Shown: positions 20,045 to 32,414 of the stretch, piece after piece | How the letters are laid out: the number at the start of each line of letters is the position of its first letter | Numbering within the stretch: the first letter of the stretch is position 1 | Assembly (NCBI GenBank): GCA_902702965.1 | Contig: CACRXP010000002.1 | Coordinates: 3,362,829-3,426,828, forward strand | Source of the DNA: Spirometra erinaceieuropaei | Taxonomy: Eukaryota; Platyhelminthes; Cestoda; Diphyllobothriidea; Diphyllobothriidae | Length of the DNA: 64,000 nt | Direction of reading: 5' to 3' | The notes under the pieces: generated by a model | Told to the model about the DNA's origin: nothing | What the model saw: the letters and a program-made list of their open reading frames with translations, nothing else | Databases searched by the model: none | Translations under genes and position numbers: made by a program

Positions 20045-22790
20045 CGCTATCGGACATATTGCAGCGTGGTACATGTGTCAGTGGTAAAATGTGTGGCTTT
20101 TTCTGTGGTGGTTCGCCGCGGACATCCATGGAGGCGCATTTGACCGAGTAGGCCTATGTGGTGACTGGGTGTGCGTGGGCAGGTGGGGCGATGGCTATGT
20201 GTACTCCAGGCACTGCTCCGCCGGTCTGCGATTAGCCCGAAGATGGTCAATCATGCCGATGCGTGATGTGCATGTGCAGTGGCAATGTGGAGCTGGCAGG
20301 TTGATAACTGCTCTACTGGTTGCTGTGGTGATGCTACTAGTGGTGGCAACGCTGGTGGAGGGGTGGTTGGTATCACCGGGATGAGAGAATTGTCTAATGT
20401 ATATGGGGGACTTGGCATGTCGTCGGTCGGTGGGTTTCGCTATCATGGCGCGTGGCCGTGTAGGCCTGTGTGGTGGTCGAATCTTCATGGGCAGTGCGGA
20501 GAGTTGAGATTAGTGTATGCCGGGACAGCTGACACTGTTCCACTGGCTTGAATGCGGTGGCCGACCAGGCTGATGCGTGATGTGGTCGCAGCAAGTTTAT
20601 ATTGCTAGTGGTGAGAGCGGTGGTAAATGACGGGATGTCAGGGGTGTGTGGAATTGTAGTCCTCGTCGCGGGAGTTGCGGCAGTGATCATTTGAGGTGGT
20701 GAATGGGCTAGCGAGACGATAGGCATCGGTGGTGATGGCGGTCGTGGGAGGTTGCGTCAGGGATGGCGACGGAGGCATTTGCAAATGCAGGGGGCAAATT
20801 TGTAGTGCCGTTATTGCATCGGGTTTGCAGATGTCTGACCGGGCCGGTTCCTGTACGCGCTGTCCGTTGACGGCGTGGACACGTTGGAAGTGGTGGGGTG
20901 TTGGGGCTAAGGATCCACGACGCTTACGATATTCAATCTGCTCTTTTGACTTTGGCAGCTGCGATTCGGCTAGCATCGTAGAGTGCTGCTCCGGTCTTCA
21001 CCGATTCTCTCCCATACCGGTTAGTTCTGGGCGAGGTTCTTCCAGACCTCCGGCTTGATTTGCAGTTTCTCATGAGAGTTCTGCAAGGTGTCATAACGTC
21101 GTTTTTGTCCTCTTCGTCTGCAACCACCCGTAGAGACCGCCGTAGAAGAGTCGTTTGGGTAATCACTCATCGCCCATCATCTACGCCACAGGATGGCGTA
21201 GATGCCGAGGACTCCGGTTCGTTCCAGAACCTCTCTCTCTTCAGGATTCTGTCCTGCCACAACTTAAGCATTCTCCGGAGGCCTTTGAGGTGGAAGCGAT
21301 TGAGATCCCTATCTCTATTGGCGTAGATGGTCTGTGTACCCACCCTGTATATTACCGTTTTTGATACTACTGTCCTGTAGATTTTAAGCTTCGTGTTTCT
21401 TCGAAATCTATGACGCTTACAGACGGAGACCTGCGGTCGACCGAAAGTCTGGCTGACTCTTGAGATCTGGTGGTTTACCTCGCCACTTATATTAGTTTTC
21501 TTTGAGATGGTGTGGTCGTGGTAGACTACCTTGTCCCCGAATGCGAGTTGTGCTCCTTTCACGTTGACAGGGGACGTGTTTTCCCTTCTCCGCATGACCA
21601 CTGCTTTGCCCGTGTTAATGGTAAGCACAAAGCTTGAGCAACCGGAGGTCAAGCGGTCTCCATGCTTTTGCATGGCTGCTTCTGTCGTAGCAGTGAGTGT
21701 ATGCTCTTCCGGGTGGACGCTTGCACTGGTCGGATGTTGAGAAGCTGGTCATCGGTCTTGTAGGCAAGGTCAATCCGTGGGTGATCATCACGGTATACAC
21801 CCACCTGCATGACAGAGAGCATGAGACTGAACAGTGTAAGAGCAAGCACACATTCATGCTTTACTCCACTGGCCACAACGAATGCCTCTGATACTCTTCC
21901 AACGTTCGTGACGCACGCCATTATGCCGTCGTAAAGTTGGTGTACCCTGTGCTTGAATCGTTCCGAACAGCCGAACCCCTGCATTATTTCCCAGAGCCCA
22001 TGGCCATTCACCGAGTTAAAGACATCCCTTGGGTCCATGAAGGTAGTGTGGAGATTTGTCCACACCTTTTGTCACTTCTCCTATAGTAGGCAGGCGACAA
22101 AGATTATATCGATGGTTCCGCGGTTTTGTCGCAAGCCACAGTGACTTTCTGGAAGAAGTCAGAGTCCCATATGGCTGCTGAGACAATCAAAAAGAATGCG
22201 AGCGAAGGTCCTCTTGGCAATGTCGAGCACTGAGACTCCTCTGTGATTACCACAGATGTTCAAGTTCTTTCTTCCGCCTGTAGAAGAAGGCGATTGTCGC
22301 GCCTTTGAAATTCTTGGAGACTTGTCCTTGCCATCATAACGCTTGGAAGAGCGATACCAATTTATACACCAGCCGAGCGTCACTGTACATGTAGAGTTCT
22401 ACCAGGACCGCATCAGATCTCACTAGAGAGCTGTGACACGGCTCTGGTTGTCTCTGAGAGGGAAGACGGGAGATCCGGATCGTTGTTCGTTGCAACTTTT
22501 AGTAGCCGGCCGATGGCGCGTCCGAGATCGTGGATAGGCGGCTAAGGACGGCTGTAAAGTGCTTAGCCCAGTGCCCTAAACACCGTCCCTCGATATTGCG
22601 GCCTTTGCAGCCAATGACATCCACTGCTTCCTGAGGTGACCGCAGTCGCGACTCGCCCCACAGTGAAGCACCCTGCTTTGCATCCATCCATCTCTTCCGT
22701 CGACCTCCTTTTTCGATGGCTGGACATCTGGGGGTGTAGTGGCTAACAGATCCAAACGACCCGTCTACGCATGTCAAAGGGTCCGCCCCG
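20045..22790 (-). mobile_element. Decayed RTE-type LINE with zinc-finger-like 3' tail
   Basis: Reading from right to left on the - strand: HWAKHFTAVLSRLSTISDAP (22.55 kb), GNHRGVSVLDIAKRTFARIL (22.2 kb), TTFMDPRDVFNSVNGHGLWEIMQ and VASGVKHECVLALTLFSLML (reverse transcriptase, 21.7-22.06 kb), LTINTGKAVVM, ISRVSQTFGRPQ and LNRFHLKGLRRMLKLWQDRI (RT end, 21.2-21.66 kb), VKTGAALYDASRIAAAKVKR (20.95 kb). After a Pro/Thr-rich stretch come eroded repeats such as CPRTPSHHIGLLGQMRLHG. The FADD catalytic box is lost and many stops occur, so it is dead. Confidence 0.8.
20090..20600 (-). pseudogene. Eroded C2H2 zinc-finger-like repeats at the LINE tail
   Basis: Three spaced remnants on the - strand share one pattern: CPRTPSHHIGLLGQMRLHG (about 20180), CHCTCTSRIGMIDHLRANRR (about 20270) and SRISLVGHRIQ (about 20560). 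Each looks like C..C-(x)n-F(T)SRIGL.GH(L/M)R.H with losses. Linkers are Thr/Pro/Ser-rich. The regular spacing and the shared RIGL.GH.R core argue for an array of fingers. Confidence 0.5.
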
Positions 22791-23029
22791 GACTCGGCGC
22801 GTATCAGACCTCATTCGTGGGCGGGACCGTCGAATCTCCGCGTAAAGGGCAGTGCCATCAAGACCGTACTGCGAAGCCATTCCAGCCTAACTCTCTTCGT
22901 CTTCATCTTTACTGTTCGCCGGCAGCAACAGAGACGAAAGTCGTTTTATTTCCACACCTGATCTTCGTATACTATCCACATCTCCACCTTCCTACGAGGG
23001 CATCGTTACGATGACGACCGTAGCCTCAC

Positions 23030-24660
23030 GTCGAAGTTGGGACTGCAGTGGTTTTAGATCCAGTGTAGCAGCCTGACGAAGGCCTTGATGACTTTTGAGA
23101 TCTGGCTTGCAGTTTTCCTGCCCCCCGTTATGTTTCTCGAAATCGCACTCTTCAGATACGCAAGTCTGTCAGGGCAGGTGTCATATACGTCCCACGTTTC
23201 TTACATTCTCTAGTTAGTGCCGGCTGATGCACAACCAACGCCTTCTGCGTGCTAATGGTCAGCCCGAAATACTAGCAGCCGGAGGCGAATACCTCATGCT
23301 CCGTCGCATTCTCATTTTCGTTGTGCTGTTGAATGTGTAGCCGCCTACGCAGAAGAGCTTATGTACGCCAGTCTCGGGTATATGGTCACTGCCATCATAC
23401 GTCGGATTTTGAACACCTATCTATCATTTCGATACATGACGCTGATCACAGGCCATTTCTGCTGGGAGTGCCTGCACTCCCTAAAACAAGAGCCAACCAA
23501 TCACTGGAGACCACGTGCATTTACTCTCTCTACAGCGCTGTCATCCTAATCGGGCGCCTCTCTATTGGCTACTCCCCTCTTCCCGAAGGTTATTGGGCCG
23601 AATGCCGGCAAACCACAGTAGGGTGTTATAAATATGCGTCACCTTTCAGCTAGTTACGACTTGCAGTGTTTTTCTAATACACTTTCCGTGGCCAGGCGTA
23701 TTTTCTTTGTCTGCTGCTTTGGTATTGGGGACAAGGGTCGAGTGCGTATACGCTCCACGGGATTTCCAGTACCAGGCGGGTCATAACAATTTCATATAGT
23801 AGGCGCCAACAGCATGGTGGAGAACATAAAGCGCCGAAAAGACTGAGTCCGTTTAAACGTCTCTGCTTCACCCCATCTCCCACTGCAAGAGCTTTTGAAG
23901 TTAACACACTGTTTGTGACCTGCGTCATCATACTGCTGGGCAGGTCTTTAGCCACTCACATGAAACATTTACGCCGTTCTAATTTCTATACTGCTTTTCA
24001 AAATCCACTGGCGTTCATTTTGTAGGACTTTGACTGGTCGTAAATTTTGGTGTGGAGGCGGGCCCCCATTTTGTTGCCTTTTTCTTGCAGTTTTGGTGGT
24101 TCCGTTGTGTTCTCGGAATCCAGACTGAATTTCGGGACTAAGTCCTTGCTTCAGGTGCCGATCTAAGCGATTAAGTAAGAATCGGACGGTCTTTCCATTA
24201 GCAATATTCAGGAGGAGATCTTCCATGCTGGTCGCATTTTGGAGATTTTCTTTGCGTTTGTAAACAGTGGTTGCATTCTTCGAACGTCACAGGATTGTCC
24301 CTTGCCATCATATTTCCTGTGACATTGAGATGAGCTTTTTCAAGAATTGAAGGTAACTATATCTACACATTTTAGTTGGAACTGACAAGGCGCACATATA
24401 TTTTTCATTGGACACCCGTTGCACTTCTTCGAATCTTTCCTGACAAGACAGTGGTCTCTTGAAAGCTGGTACGTGAAGAATGCGGACGAAGACTTCCATG
24501 CAGATTACAGATGAGCGGTAGCGGGTGTCTCTGAAGCATGACCAAACGCCCAAAAATCTGTGCCGTTACCCTTAGTGAGTTTCTTCCGTCTGAGTTCAAC
24601 AATGATGCAGTTCCGACTGTTTGGAGGTCCTAGACTGCTTTTATGAACGCAAATAAGTTT
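23030..24660 (-). mobile_element. Second decayed RTE-type LINE, fragmented
   Basis: On the - strand, pieces are recognisable in order: LNSDGRNSLRVTAQIFGRL (24.59 kb), LLNIANGKTVRFLLNRLDRH followed by LKQGLSPEIQSGFREHNGTT (24.1-24.2 kb, RT), DGVKQRRLNGLSLFGALC (23.85 kb, eroded VKQGCVLAPTLFS block), and YFGLTISTQKALVVHQPAL (23.25 kb). Between 23330 and 23650 there is unrelated DNA. Frame changes and stops throughout. Confidence 0.65.
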
Positions 24661-24889
24661 CTCCTCTCATCGCGGTCTGCCCGTTCTTGAATCAGCCAGT
24701 CATTCTGCATTTCCCTGCACTGGAATTCTGAATTCTCCTGTTATCTTCATAGGTTTGTAAGGTCTGATTTCCTTAAAGAACCTACGCAGCATTCTTCATC
24801 TTAACCACTGTACCAGTCCTGGCATTGTCGATAACTTACACAGCGGCGGAGGATTTATCTGGGAACATGACCGGCCGCCTGTCCGCCGC

Positions 24890-25215
24890 TGTTGACCCTC
24901 CCACGCGGATGGGATCCGAACGACTGCTTATTGTCCCTGTGAAAATTTGGTCTATCGTTCGTGGATCAGCGTATGTGGCACGCCTAGACGGGTTGTCTAG
25001 CCCTGTCAGTCACCCTGCCCGATCCGCCTTCCGGTCGTTCTGACTCTGTCTTGATACCGGATCCAGGTGGGCGAGGGAGGGGAGAGTGCAGTTGGTGCTG
25101 CGCAAGCCTACTATCGCCACAAACTGGTCTACGCACAAGTCGCCGTCCCTGTGCCTGCTTTGCTGTCGGGCACACGGTCGTTTGCGACGGTCGATCTGAT
25201 GATGAGGCCTGCTAA
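24890..25215 (+). repeat. Dispersed repeat family A copy
   Basis: GGCACGCCTAGACGGGTTG, GACTCTGTCTTGATACCGG, GTGCTGCGCAAGCCTACTA and GTCTACGCACAAGTC are shared with the copies at 39.6-39.9 and 54.8-55.1 kb. Confidence 0.5.
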
Positions 25216-25337
25216 ATTATTCAGTGTGACTTCCAAATCTCACCATCGGCCATTGCTTTGGTATGGTTAGGAAGCGACCCGACCCAGCCAGAGATACCTC
25301 GAGGACTTCTGTCGGTCTCTCCACACGACTTTTATTT

Positions 25338-25378
25338 GGGGAGAAACGAAGGGAGAAACGAGGGGAGAAACGAAGGTT
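25338..25378 (+). repeat. Short tandem repeat, three 12-13-bp units
   Basis: GGGGAGAAACGAA is repeated three times with small changes. Confidence 0.75.
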
Positions 25379-25599
25379 ACTGCAGGGAGCACCGGGTGTG
25401 TAGACAAACGCCCACCGGGTATCCCCGTGTAGTTAAGCCTGGCCGTCAAGAGGGGTTGCTGGAGTGGGAGTGGTGGATAAAGCACAACTCTGTGGCGCCA
25501 CAGATGAGAATTGGGTGCCAGGTAAGGACAAAGTGGTGCAACTTCCGCTAGCACCTTAGCAGTTAACCAATGTTTCACTCCTGAGTGGAAACGCCATGC

Positions 25600-26870
25600 A
25601 CCCCACACGCTCACCCACTTTCGCATACACTGAACCCTCTCCTCTGAGAAGCATGGTGGGGGCCAGATGCTAGCTTTCTAACGCATGCTACAATATGTAC
25701 CTTTATTCTGCGACAGTGGACTTCCGCAGAATACATAGATAGGCGAATGACAGACACCAAATCGGTGTTGTTTCTTCCGCCTGCGCGGCCCCCTGCTTGA
25801 CTTTAAATAATGTGCTCCAACTTCATTGATTCCAGCAGACCTACCTGGTATATTAACTCCTTATGGGCGGCATGTACGGAGTTGCAAACCTCCGCATTGA
25901 AAATTCCAAGAAGTCTTGAGTTTACTCCAGGAGACGGCTTAGCATGTCATTTTGACAGTTCGAACCTAATGTGACATCAAATGCTACTTTTTAAAAGTAA
26001 GTAGCAATTATATGGCAAATCAAATTCGGTTACACTGATATGCCTCAGCAGTTCACATCTTCGCAAAAGTGCAACGGCCCCTATCTGTCTAGCTATTGAC
26101 TGAGCTTATTACCCGTCCAAGAGTGCCCAGATTGGCCCCTGCTGTCAGTAATCGCATCAGTCAAACTCCTTGTAAAAACTCTGTGGGCTAAAACCAGTTT
26201 AATCCTGCTCCGCTGTGTCTATCCCCACACTCAGGTCCCTAGACGCTTAGAAGAATTTAGATGACAAAAGCTTAGTAAGCTTTAATGATCCTCCTCTCCA
26301 AGAGGTTTGCAGGAAACCTATGGGCAGATGCGTTTGTTTCGTGCGATGCATCTGTTGACTTCTGTCTACCACCGCATACTGCTAGGAGTTACTGTCCAAG
26401 GGTTGCGTCATTCGTAGGATACAAGTACAAATATGTCATCTACAATGCTGCAAGGAAGTTAGATACTGATATTTAATCATAGCCAATGCATATCGGTGTC
26501 TTTTAGATTCCTGGATTAAGTCGTATCGGTGGTAGGGAGATAGTAGGGTCGATCTTGCACAACCTTCCCGCATTGTACTTAAGTTGATATGCCTTTAAAC
26601 AATCACAGTGCCTTAAAAGTCCTTACCTAGACGGTTGTCAACTTGGAAATAATGTGGCGATTGAGATCTGAACCAGGCTAAAGTGGTTGTATACAATGTG
26701 AGTCCTTGTCCGATTGGTCTGACGAATGAGCATCTGTGTGGCACGCCCAGATGTGTGTAAGATGTCTGGTCAGCCACTGGTTCCAATCTCATTTCCTTCC
26801 ATCTTGAATCTACCTTCCCAGCTTGTGGACCGACACTGATGAATCTATCGCCACAGTGGGAAGGTTGGAT
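25600..26870. other. No gene recognised
   Basis: Neither strand shows a domain or a splice-supported frame; no copy of the repeats described here was seen. Confidence 0.4.
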
Positions 26871-26944
26871 ACAAAGGATCTTGTAGACGACTTCTTTCTT
26901 GTCCAAGTAGCCAACCCTATCCTTAGAGTGTAGAAACTGTGTGT
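26870..26944 (-). mobile_element. PLE fragment at an assembly gap
   Basis: On the - strand KDRVGYLDKKEVVYKIL matches the region before the GIY-YIG domain of the PLE at 33525-33962. The rest is lost in the gap or has decayed. Confidence 0.6.
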
Positions 26945-27065
26945 NNNNNNNNNNNNNNNNNNNNNNNNNNNNNNNNNNNNNNNNNNNNNNNNNNNNNNNN
27001 NNNNNNNNNNNNNNNNNNNNNNNNNNNNNNNNNNNNNNNNNNNNNNNNNNNNNNNNNNNNNNNNN
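26945..27065. other. Assembly gap (N run)
   Basis: Unknown bases; a PLE fragment ends at its left edge. Confidence 0.99.
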
Positions 27066-27383
27066 GGGTTTGCCAAATATTTGGCTTGCGCGTCTGACCG
27101 GAACTATCTGGGTTTTTTCCCTTCGATTCTTGCTGTTTCATGAACCGGCGAACAAAGTCCTTTATGTGCCTATTTCACATGAAAAATTACATAAATAATT
27201 TAGTTCGACTCTCCACAGATATGAGTATTTCATCATACGGACCGGGCGTTATCTTAGTTCAGTGCACTGACTAGTCCCACCGCAGTCGGCAGCTTATGGC
27301 ACGGATCAACGCTACTTTGCTGGGGTTTCGCTAAGGACTCCCTTACGAACCTTCGTTTTGTCTTGACTTTCGGATAGTGCTTA

Positions 27384-28377
27384 CAGTGTGTGATCGATCT
27401 CATGAAAGGTTGGCCGAAATTCCGAAATGCGTTTTCGATTTGAAAAGATTTCTTAGGCGAGATTGTGATCTTGATTAATATGTGGCATAATCCTATAGTA
27501 TTTTGAACTCGCCAGGATGTTAGCTTTCGAATGCACCTCTTTTGGACCTTCTGTAGAAACCGACCTCAGTAAAAATGACTACTTAAGTAGAATGCATTTT
27601 TCGCATTGATTTTCCGTGGTCTCATAAATTCGAATGTATTTTGTGGAAAGCATGTACAAAAATGTACTTTCAATTACTCGTTTGGTAGAAAATCACATTC
27701 TCTCCCATTTTATCCCCAAGGATAGTCTCAATTAAGGTTTTGAAAAAGTTTCCCAATTCCCGAATAATTTTCAGCCTGACCAGCCGTTGCATTAGAGTTT
27801 AGCGCTTTCAGTCTACAAGGTGCATGCTTTCCGCGTAAGGAAAAGCATACATTCCTTTATGCTTTTAGGAAGATATCATACAGAGTTCACTAAATTTTGC
27901 AGTGAGTGCGGACCATGGGGTAAATTTCATGAGGAGTATTAATGAACGGACCTGTGCGATACTGTACGTATGGACATCGCACTGTCCCAAAAATCGCATG
28001 ATTAGACAGTTTTTAAAACTGAAAGACGTCGTTTCTTTGAGTATAAAATGTGAAGATAACGCGGTTTTCAACCAAACGAGTAAGTGAAAGTACATTTTTG
28101 TTTATGTTTTCTATAAAATATGTTGGCATTTATAAGACCATCGAAAATCAATGCGAAAAATGCATTCTACTTAAGTAGTCAGTTTTTTTTACTGAGTTCG
28201 GTTTCTACAGAAGGTCCAAAAGAGGTGCATTCAAACGTCAATATCCTGGCGAGTCCAAAATACTATAGGATTATGCCGCATATTAATCAATATCACAATC
28301 TCACCTAAGAAATCTTTCCAAATCGAAAACGCATTTCAGAATTTCGTCCAACATTTCATGAGATCGATCACGCACTG
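27384..28377. mobile_element. TA-flanked palindromic foldback MITE (994 bp)
   Basis: Starts CAGTGTGTGATCGATCTCA and ends ...GATCGATCACGCACTG, TA on both sides. Same length and arms as the copies at 7084 and 44458. Confidence 0.82.
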
Positions 28378-28879
28378 TATGTCACATTTTCCTCGGCGTT
28401 CTTAAACAGACAACTGAATGTGTCTTATTTTAAACTGACTATTTCCTTCTCAAATTTATGCTAGTTTCAAAGCACCCTCTAAATGCATACGCGACGTCGA
28501 ATCGTATTTCGCATGTTTTGTGATAACAGATGCGCGCACTAAGCCCTTTTATGAGAAGATTGTGTCAGCTCTGCAAACTCACATAGAGCACAACTTCTCC
28601 AGGCACTAACGACTTGTACAGAACCGCCCGAGTCAGAAGACAGACTTGAAGGCCATGCTCACTAAAGTCGGATCTCAACTGAAGTGAAATCCAGTGTATG
28701 GAAAATAAACCCCTTAACTTTCGTCTGTGCATTTTGTTCGCTCCTATCAGGTTACACTAGTAATTTTGACTCGCACGCAAAGGCGCCGCCACTGTGAGGA
28801 TTCTGTCTGAACTTGTTGTCACCTTCTTTTGTTCAGCGCGACTGAGCACCCATTTCACGTGCTGCCTTGCCACGCTTAG

Positions 28880-29112
28880 GGGTTAGTCATCACCAGACGG
28901 TTGATTGCAGGAGCACACTCCAAAAACAAAAGTAACCTACTTTTCACGCCCAAGCCTGCCTCGAGTCTCTTCAACAGCACAAACAACCAGGCATTGCAAC
29001 CTCAGTGTGGGGGTGGAGGAGACGGCGGCGGCGGCGGTCTGTGCCGTTGTAGATAACCCAATCAGGTAAATTGTAATCTGTGAAAATAACCCCACCATTG
29101 AAGGATATACAC
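28880..29112 (+). repeat. Direct repeat copy 1 (GGC-rich short element)
   Basis: From GGTTAGTCATCACCAGACGG to AATAACCCCACCATTGAAGG the segment is about 90 percent alike to 30816-31048. It contains a (GGC)n run near 29025. No coding frame is convincing. Confidence 0.75.
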
Positions 29113-29639
29113 TGCCTGCCGGACTTCGATGTGTTGGTTAAGCGCATCTGCCACGTGGCCTAATAATAACAGTCCCGCTCTTACTGAATGCTAGCTGGGA
29201 TTTGATCAAACCGCTTAATCAGAACTCAAAACTACCCATGTTTAACACATGTGCAGGGATCGTTCATTGCGACTTTAATGGATGCTTTGATCATTTCAAC
29301 CCTGATCGACTTTTTGCTTGGTAAAAAATATAAATAAGTTGACTGCGAGGATATTTAGCCGTCTGTGTAACCTCTTGATTGTATTGTAGGTCAAAATTTC
29401 TATCTAATAGAGATTTTGTCTCCTGGTGACGGACTTAAACCCTGCATTTGCAAATCATCAAGCACAAGTGTCAAGTGGTCCATCGTTCTCAGACCTGAAT
29501 ATTCGGAAATAACAAGTAACACTTCAATCAGTCATAAGACAAACGTCTGACGACTAAAACTGTCCAGAATGCGTACCGGTGTGTGACCTTTTCGTTGGTA
29601 AGGGTGAATTATGTCTTTTGCGAGGTACACTAGGTGGGC

Positions 29640-30020
29640 TAACGCATGAAATGTCAACCGAAATTCCGAAATGCCTTTTCGTTTCGAAAAGATTAATTAA
29701 GTAGGGTTGTAAAACTAGTCGGCCTGCAACATAATACTATAATATTTCAGTTACATCAGGATACCGGCTTTCGAAGGAACGTCCTTCCGGCGGCATGCAA
29801 AATCTACGCTCTGTAAAAAACGACTACTTGAGTAGCATGAAGTTATATCATTGATTTTCGATGCCCCTAAAAGTCCAATTATATTTCATGTAAAAAATGA
29901 ATAAAAAATATTCATTCTTTTGCTCATTCGGTAGAAAATTACATAATCTTCCAAGCTTATACTTGGAGGAAGGGTTTACTTTTGCTTTTAAAAACTTTTC
30001 CAAGGTAACCATCGGGAGAT
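29640..30020. mobile_element. Half copy of foldback MITE (TACACTAGGTGGGC type)
   Basis: Begins TACACTAGGTGGGCTAACG and continues with CGAAATTCCGAAATGCC, AAGATTAATTAAGTAGGGTT and AAACGACTACTTGAGTAGCA, matching one arm of the 56.88-57.31 and 38.5-39.0 kb elements. Confidence 0.6.
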
Positions 30021-30179
30021 GGAACCCAAAAAAATCCCCTTAACCAAAGCAGCCTGTCTTACGGGACAGGTGATACTAGAAGTTTTATGTGTGGTGGCTG
30101 GTCGGGATGTACGATACTAGCCAACAGGTGAATGATCGACGTGGGCCCCCTCTCCGTTCCGTTATTACAAAATGAGTCG

Positions 30180-30451
30180 CCGAAGGCAGTATAATTGTAA
30201 CGGAGGAGTGGAAGGCGTATAATCTCCTTCCCTCAGAAGATTATCTACATTTCTCTGTTAACCACTCAAAGAACTTCAAGGTCCCTACCACCAGACGGCA
30301 CATCAATGCCATTGAGGCATACTGGAGTAGACTGAAAAGGAAATTCCACGAAGGAGGCCCTGTATGTGGTCGAGCTGTGTGGGTTCACATAGACGAAGTA
30401 CAGTATCGTCTTCAGTTTGGCCTCAATGCCATGTCTTTCACAGATGCCTGA
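30180..30451 (+). pseudogene. Merlin / IS1595-like DDE transposase fragment
   Basis: An open frame of about 88 codons without an ATG start ends in TGA at 30449. It reads IIVTEEWKAYNLLPSEDYLH, FSVNHSKNFKVPTTRRHINA and IEAYWSRLKRKFHEGG, then HIDEVQYRLQFG. The (T).EWKAY, VNHS..F and H...IE..WSRLK blocks are the C-terminal part of ISXO2/IS1595-type (Merlin) transposases, including the last catalytic Glu in INAIEAYW. The N-terminal half is not visible. The frame is intact over this part, so it is a fairly recent fragment. Confidence 0.8.
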
Positions 30452-30815
30452 GAACTGTTCCTGTCCTATTTACAAGTGTTTTTGTTTTGTAATAAACTGC
30501 CATAATGCGAATGTATGCCGTATATTTAGGTGTACGTGTGTAACGATGGGAAAGGTTTGGTAACAGCGACCATTGTCCATGTAACCTCCTGCGATGTTTG
30601 TTCGGCCAGCCCATGTTAGGCAGTCGTGGAAAGTCCAAGGAGTGCGTTAAAGTGGGCCTGCAACCGCTGATATAGCCTGAAGGCGTTTGAGTCCACTGTC
30701 AAAGGTATTATTTCTAGGTAACGGATTTTTTTGGGTGCCATTTCCCGATTGTTACCCTTTTCCAATTCCCGATTAATTTTGAACCCGCTCTACCGTTACA
30801 CGTGGATTCAGGGTT

Positions 30816-31048
30816 TCCGAGTCATCACCAGACGGTTGGTTGCAGGAGCACACCCCCAAAACAAAAGTGACCTACTTTTCACGCCCAAGCCTGCGTCGAG
30901 CCTCTTCAACAGCACAGCAACCAGCCATTGCAACCTCAGGGTGGGGGGAGGCGGCGGCGGCGGCGGTGGTCTGTACTGCCGCAGATAATCCAATCAGGCA
31001 AATCGTAATTCGTGAAAATAACCCCACCATTGAAAGATACACCCTGTA
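30816..31048 (+). repeat. Direct repeat copy 2 (GGC-rich short element)
   Basis: Second copy of the unit at 28880-29112, also with a (GGC)n run (30950-30968) and the same end AACCCCACCATTGAA. The copies flank about 1.7 kb that includes a half MITE and the Merlin fragment. Confidence 0.75.
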
Positions 31049-31139
31049 GCGAAAAATGCCCGTCTCCTTGTGTCCCGAATTCCAATTTAAATCTCTGACA
31101 GGTTGTAGCATACCAACCAGTAACTGGGCAGAATGTTGG

Positions 31140-31570
31140 AATATTGTGTTCAGACATAGTGTCCCTGGACGAAACAAGATTGCACCCTACTGGAAAACGT
31201 ACAACGAAGAGCGACCAAGCTAGTCGGTGGATTAAGTAGCTAACCTTATGAGAAACGCCTGGAAAAACTAACAATATTTCCTCCCTCTTTTAGACAATAC
31301 AGAGGAGATATGATCATGGCCATTAGGATCGTCCGAGGGCTAGACTGTGCATTTCAGTTTGACGATTTCTTCGAACTGGCGCGGACGACCAATCTTCGAG
31401 GTCATCAATGCAAATTGAAGCTAAAATATTCCAAATTCGAATTGCGGACCAAATTCTTCTCCCCACCGACTGGTTGAAGGATGGAACAAATTGCCGAACT
31501 CCGTTGTCTTGGCAGAAAAGGTTAAGACCTTCAAAAGAAAACTAGATAAATTTATGCTTGATGGTCAAAC
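31140..31570 (+). mobile_element. Non-LTR retrotransposon 3' end (CR1/Jockey-like)
   Basis: The frame, with shifts, reads LLENVQRRATKLVGGL, YEKRLEKLTIFPPSFRQYRG and DMIMAIRIVRGLDCAFQFDD, then FFELARTTNLRGHQCKLK and a degraded W..LP stretch. The order ..QRRATK.., YE.RL..L....RR.RGD, FF.......RGH..KL is the C-terminal RT-side domain of CR1/Jockey-type LINEs. It differs from the RTE copies. Confidence 0.72.
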
Positions 31571-32414
31571 ATTTACAAGATACCAATGACTGGCATAACT
31601 TCTATGTAAATATCCGCATATTTTTTTCATTCGTCTATTTGTGAATAGGATTTTCCAAGGCTCTGTCTATATCCCTCATATATACTGAACTAAGTGGTGA
31701 AAAAGACAAGGGAGACTGGAACGGTTGTTTTAGTTTGTTTGCCATACTCCTAGCACAGGTGCCAAATCGGAGTTCACTTGGCTCTGTGTTCCTGCATAAC
31801 GCGGATGTGAAGGCTTCGGCCCACTCGGGAGTCCCCCGCGTTCTGCACGCAGTTTCTGTTGTAAGAGTACTCCAGTTTCTCATTAGCCCTCCTTTTAATT
31901 TCATCATAAAGGGACGTGTCAATGTGGACTGAAATCCTAAGAACAAGCGCTTATTAAGGTGGTCCGAAAAATGTACCGGATTGCAGCATTTCTAATGGAC
32001 CAGCCCAAAGCCTAAATGCTTATTTTTGTTCTTTTTGTCTTCTGGCTTAACTATGCGGATTTGGGCACATTAGCGGTCCCCAGGGAACCACCGCGCGCTT
32101 TTTAATACACGGGTTTTGGGAATAGTTTAACAACTTCAGTATTTATAACTTCCAGCGGTTTCCCACGGTTTTTAAGGGAGTCGATTTCGTTTGCATGAAA
32201 GATAACTTAAACTGTATGAATAGCCAGCTGAATTTGGGTGGCTTTATCCGACAGATCCCAAATATACAGATCAGGGTATGGGTCGGTTGTGCTGTCCTGG
32301 TCCCAAGTGTATGCGCAATGTGAGCATTGAAAGAAAGGTAAGCCGAAGCGGGATGCTGAAATCGTTAGTGGGAAAGTAGACAAAGCCAAAACGGAAAAGG
32401 GCAACCTGATATTT

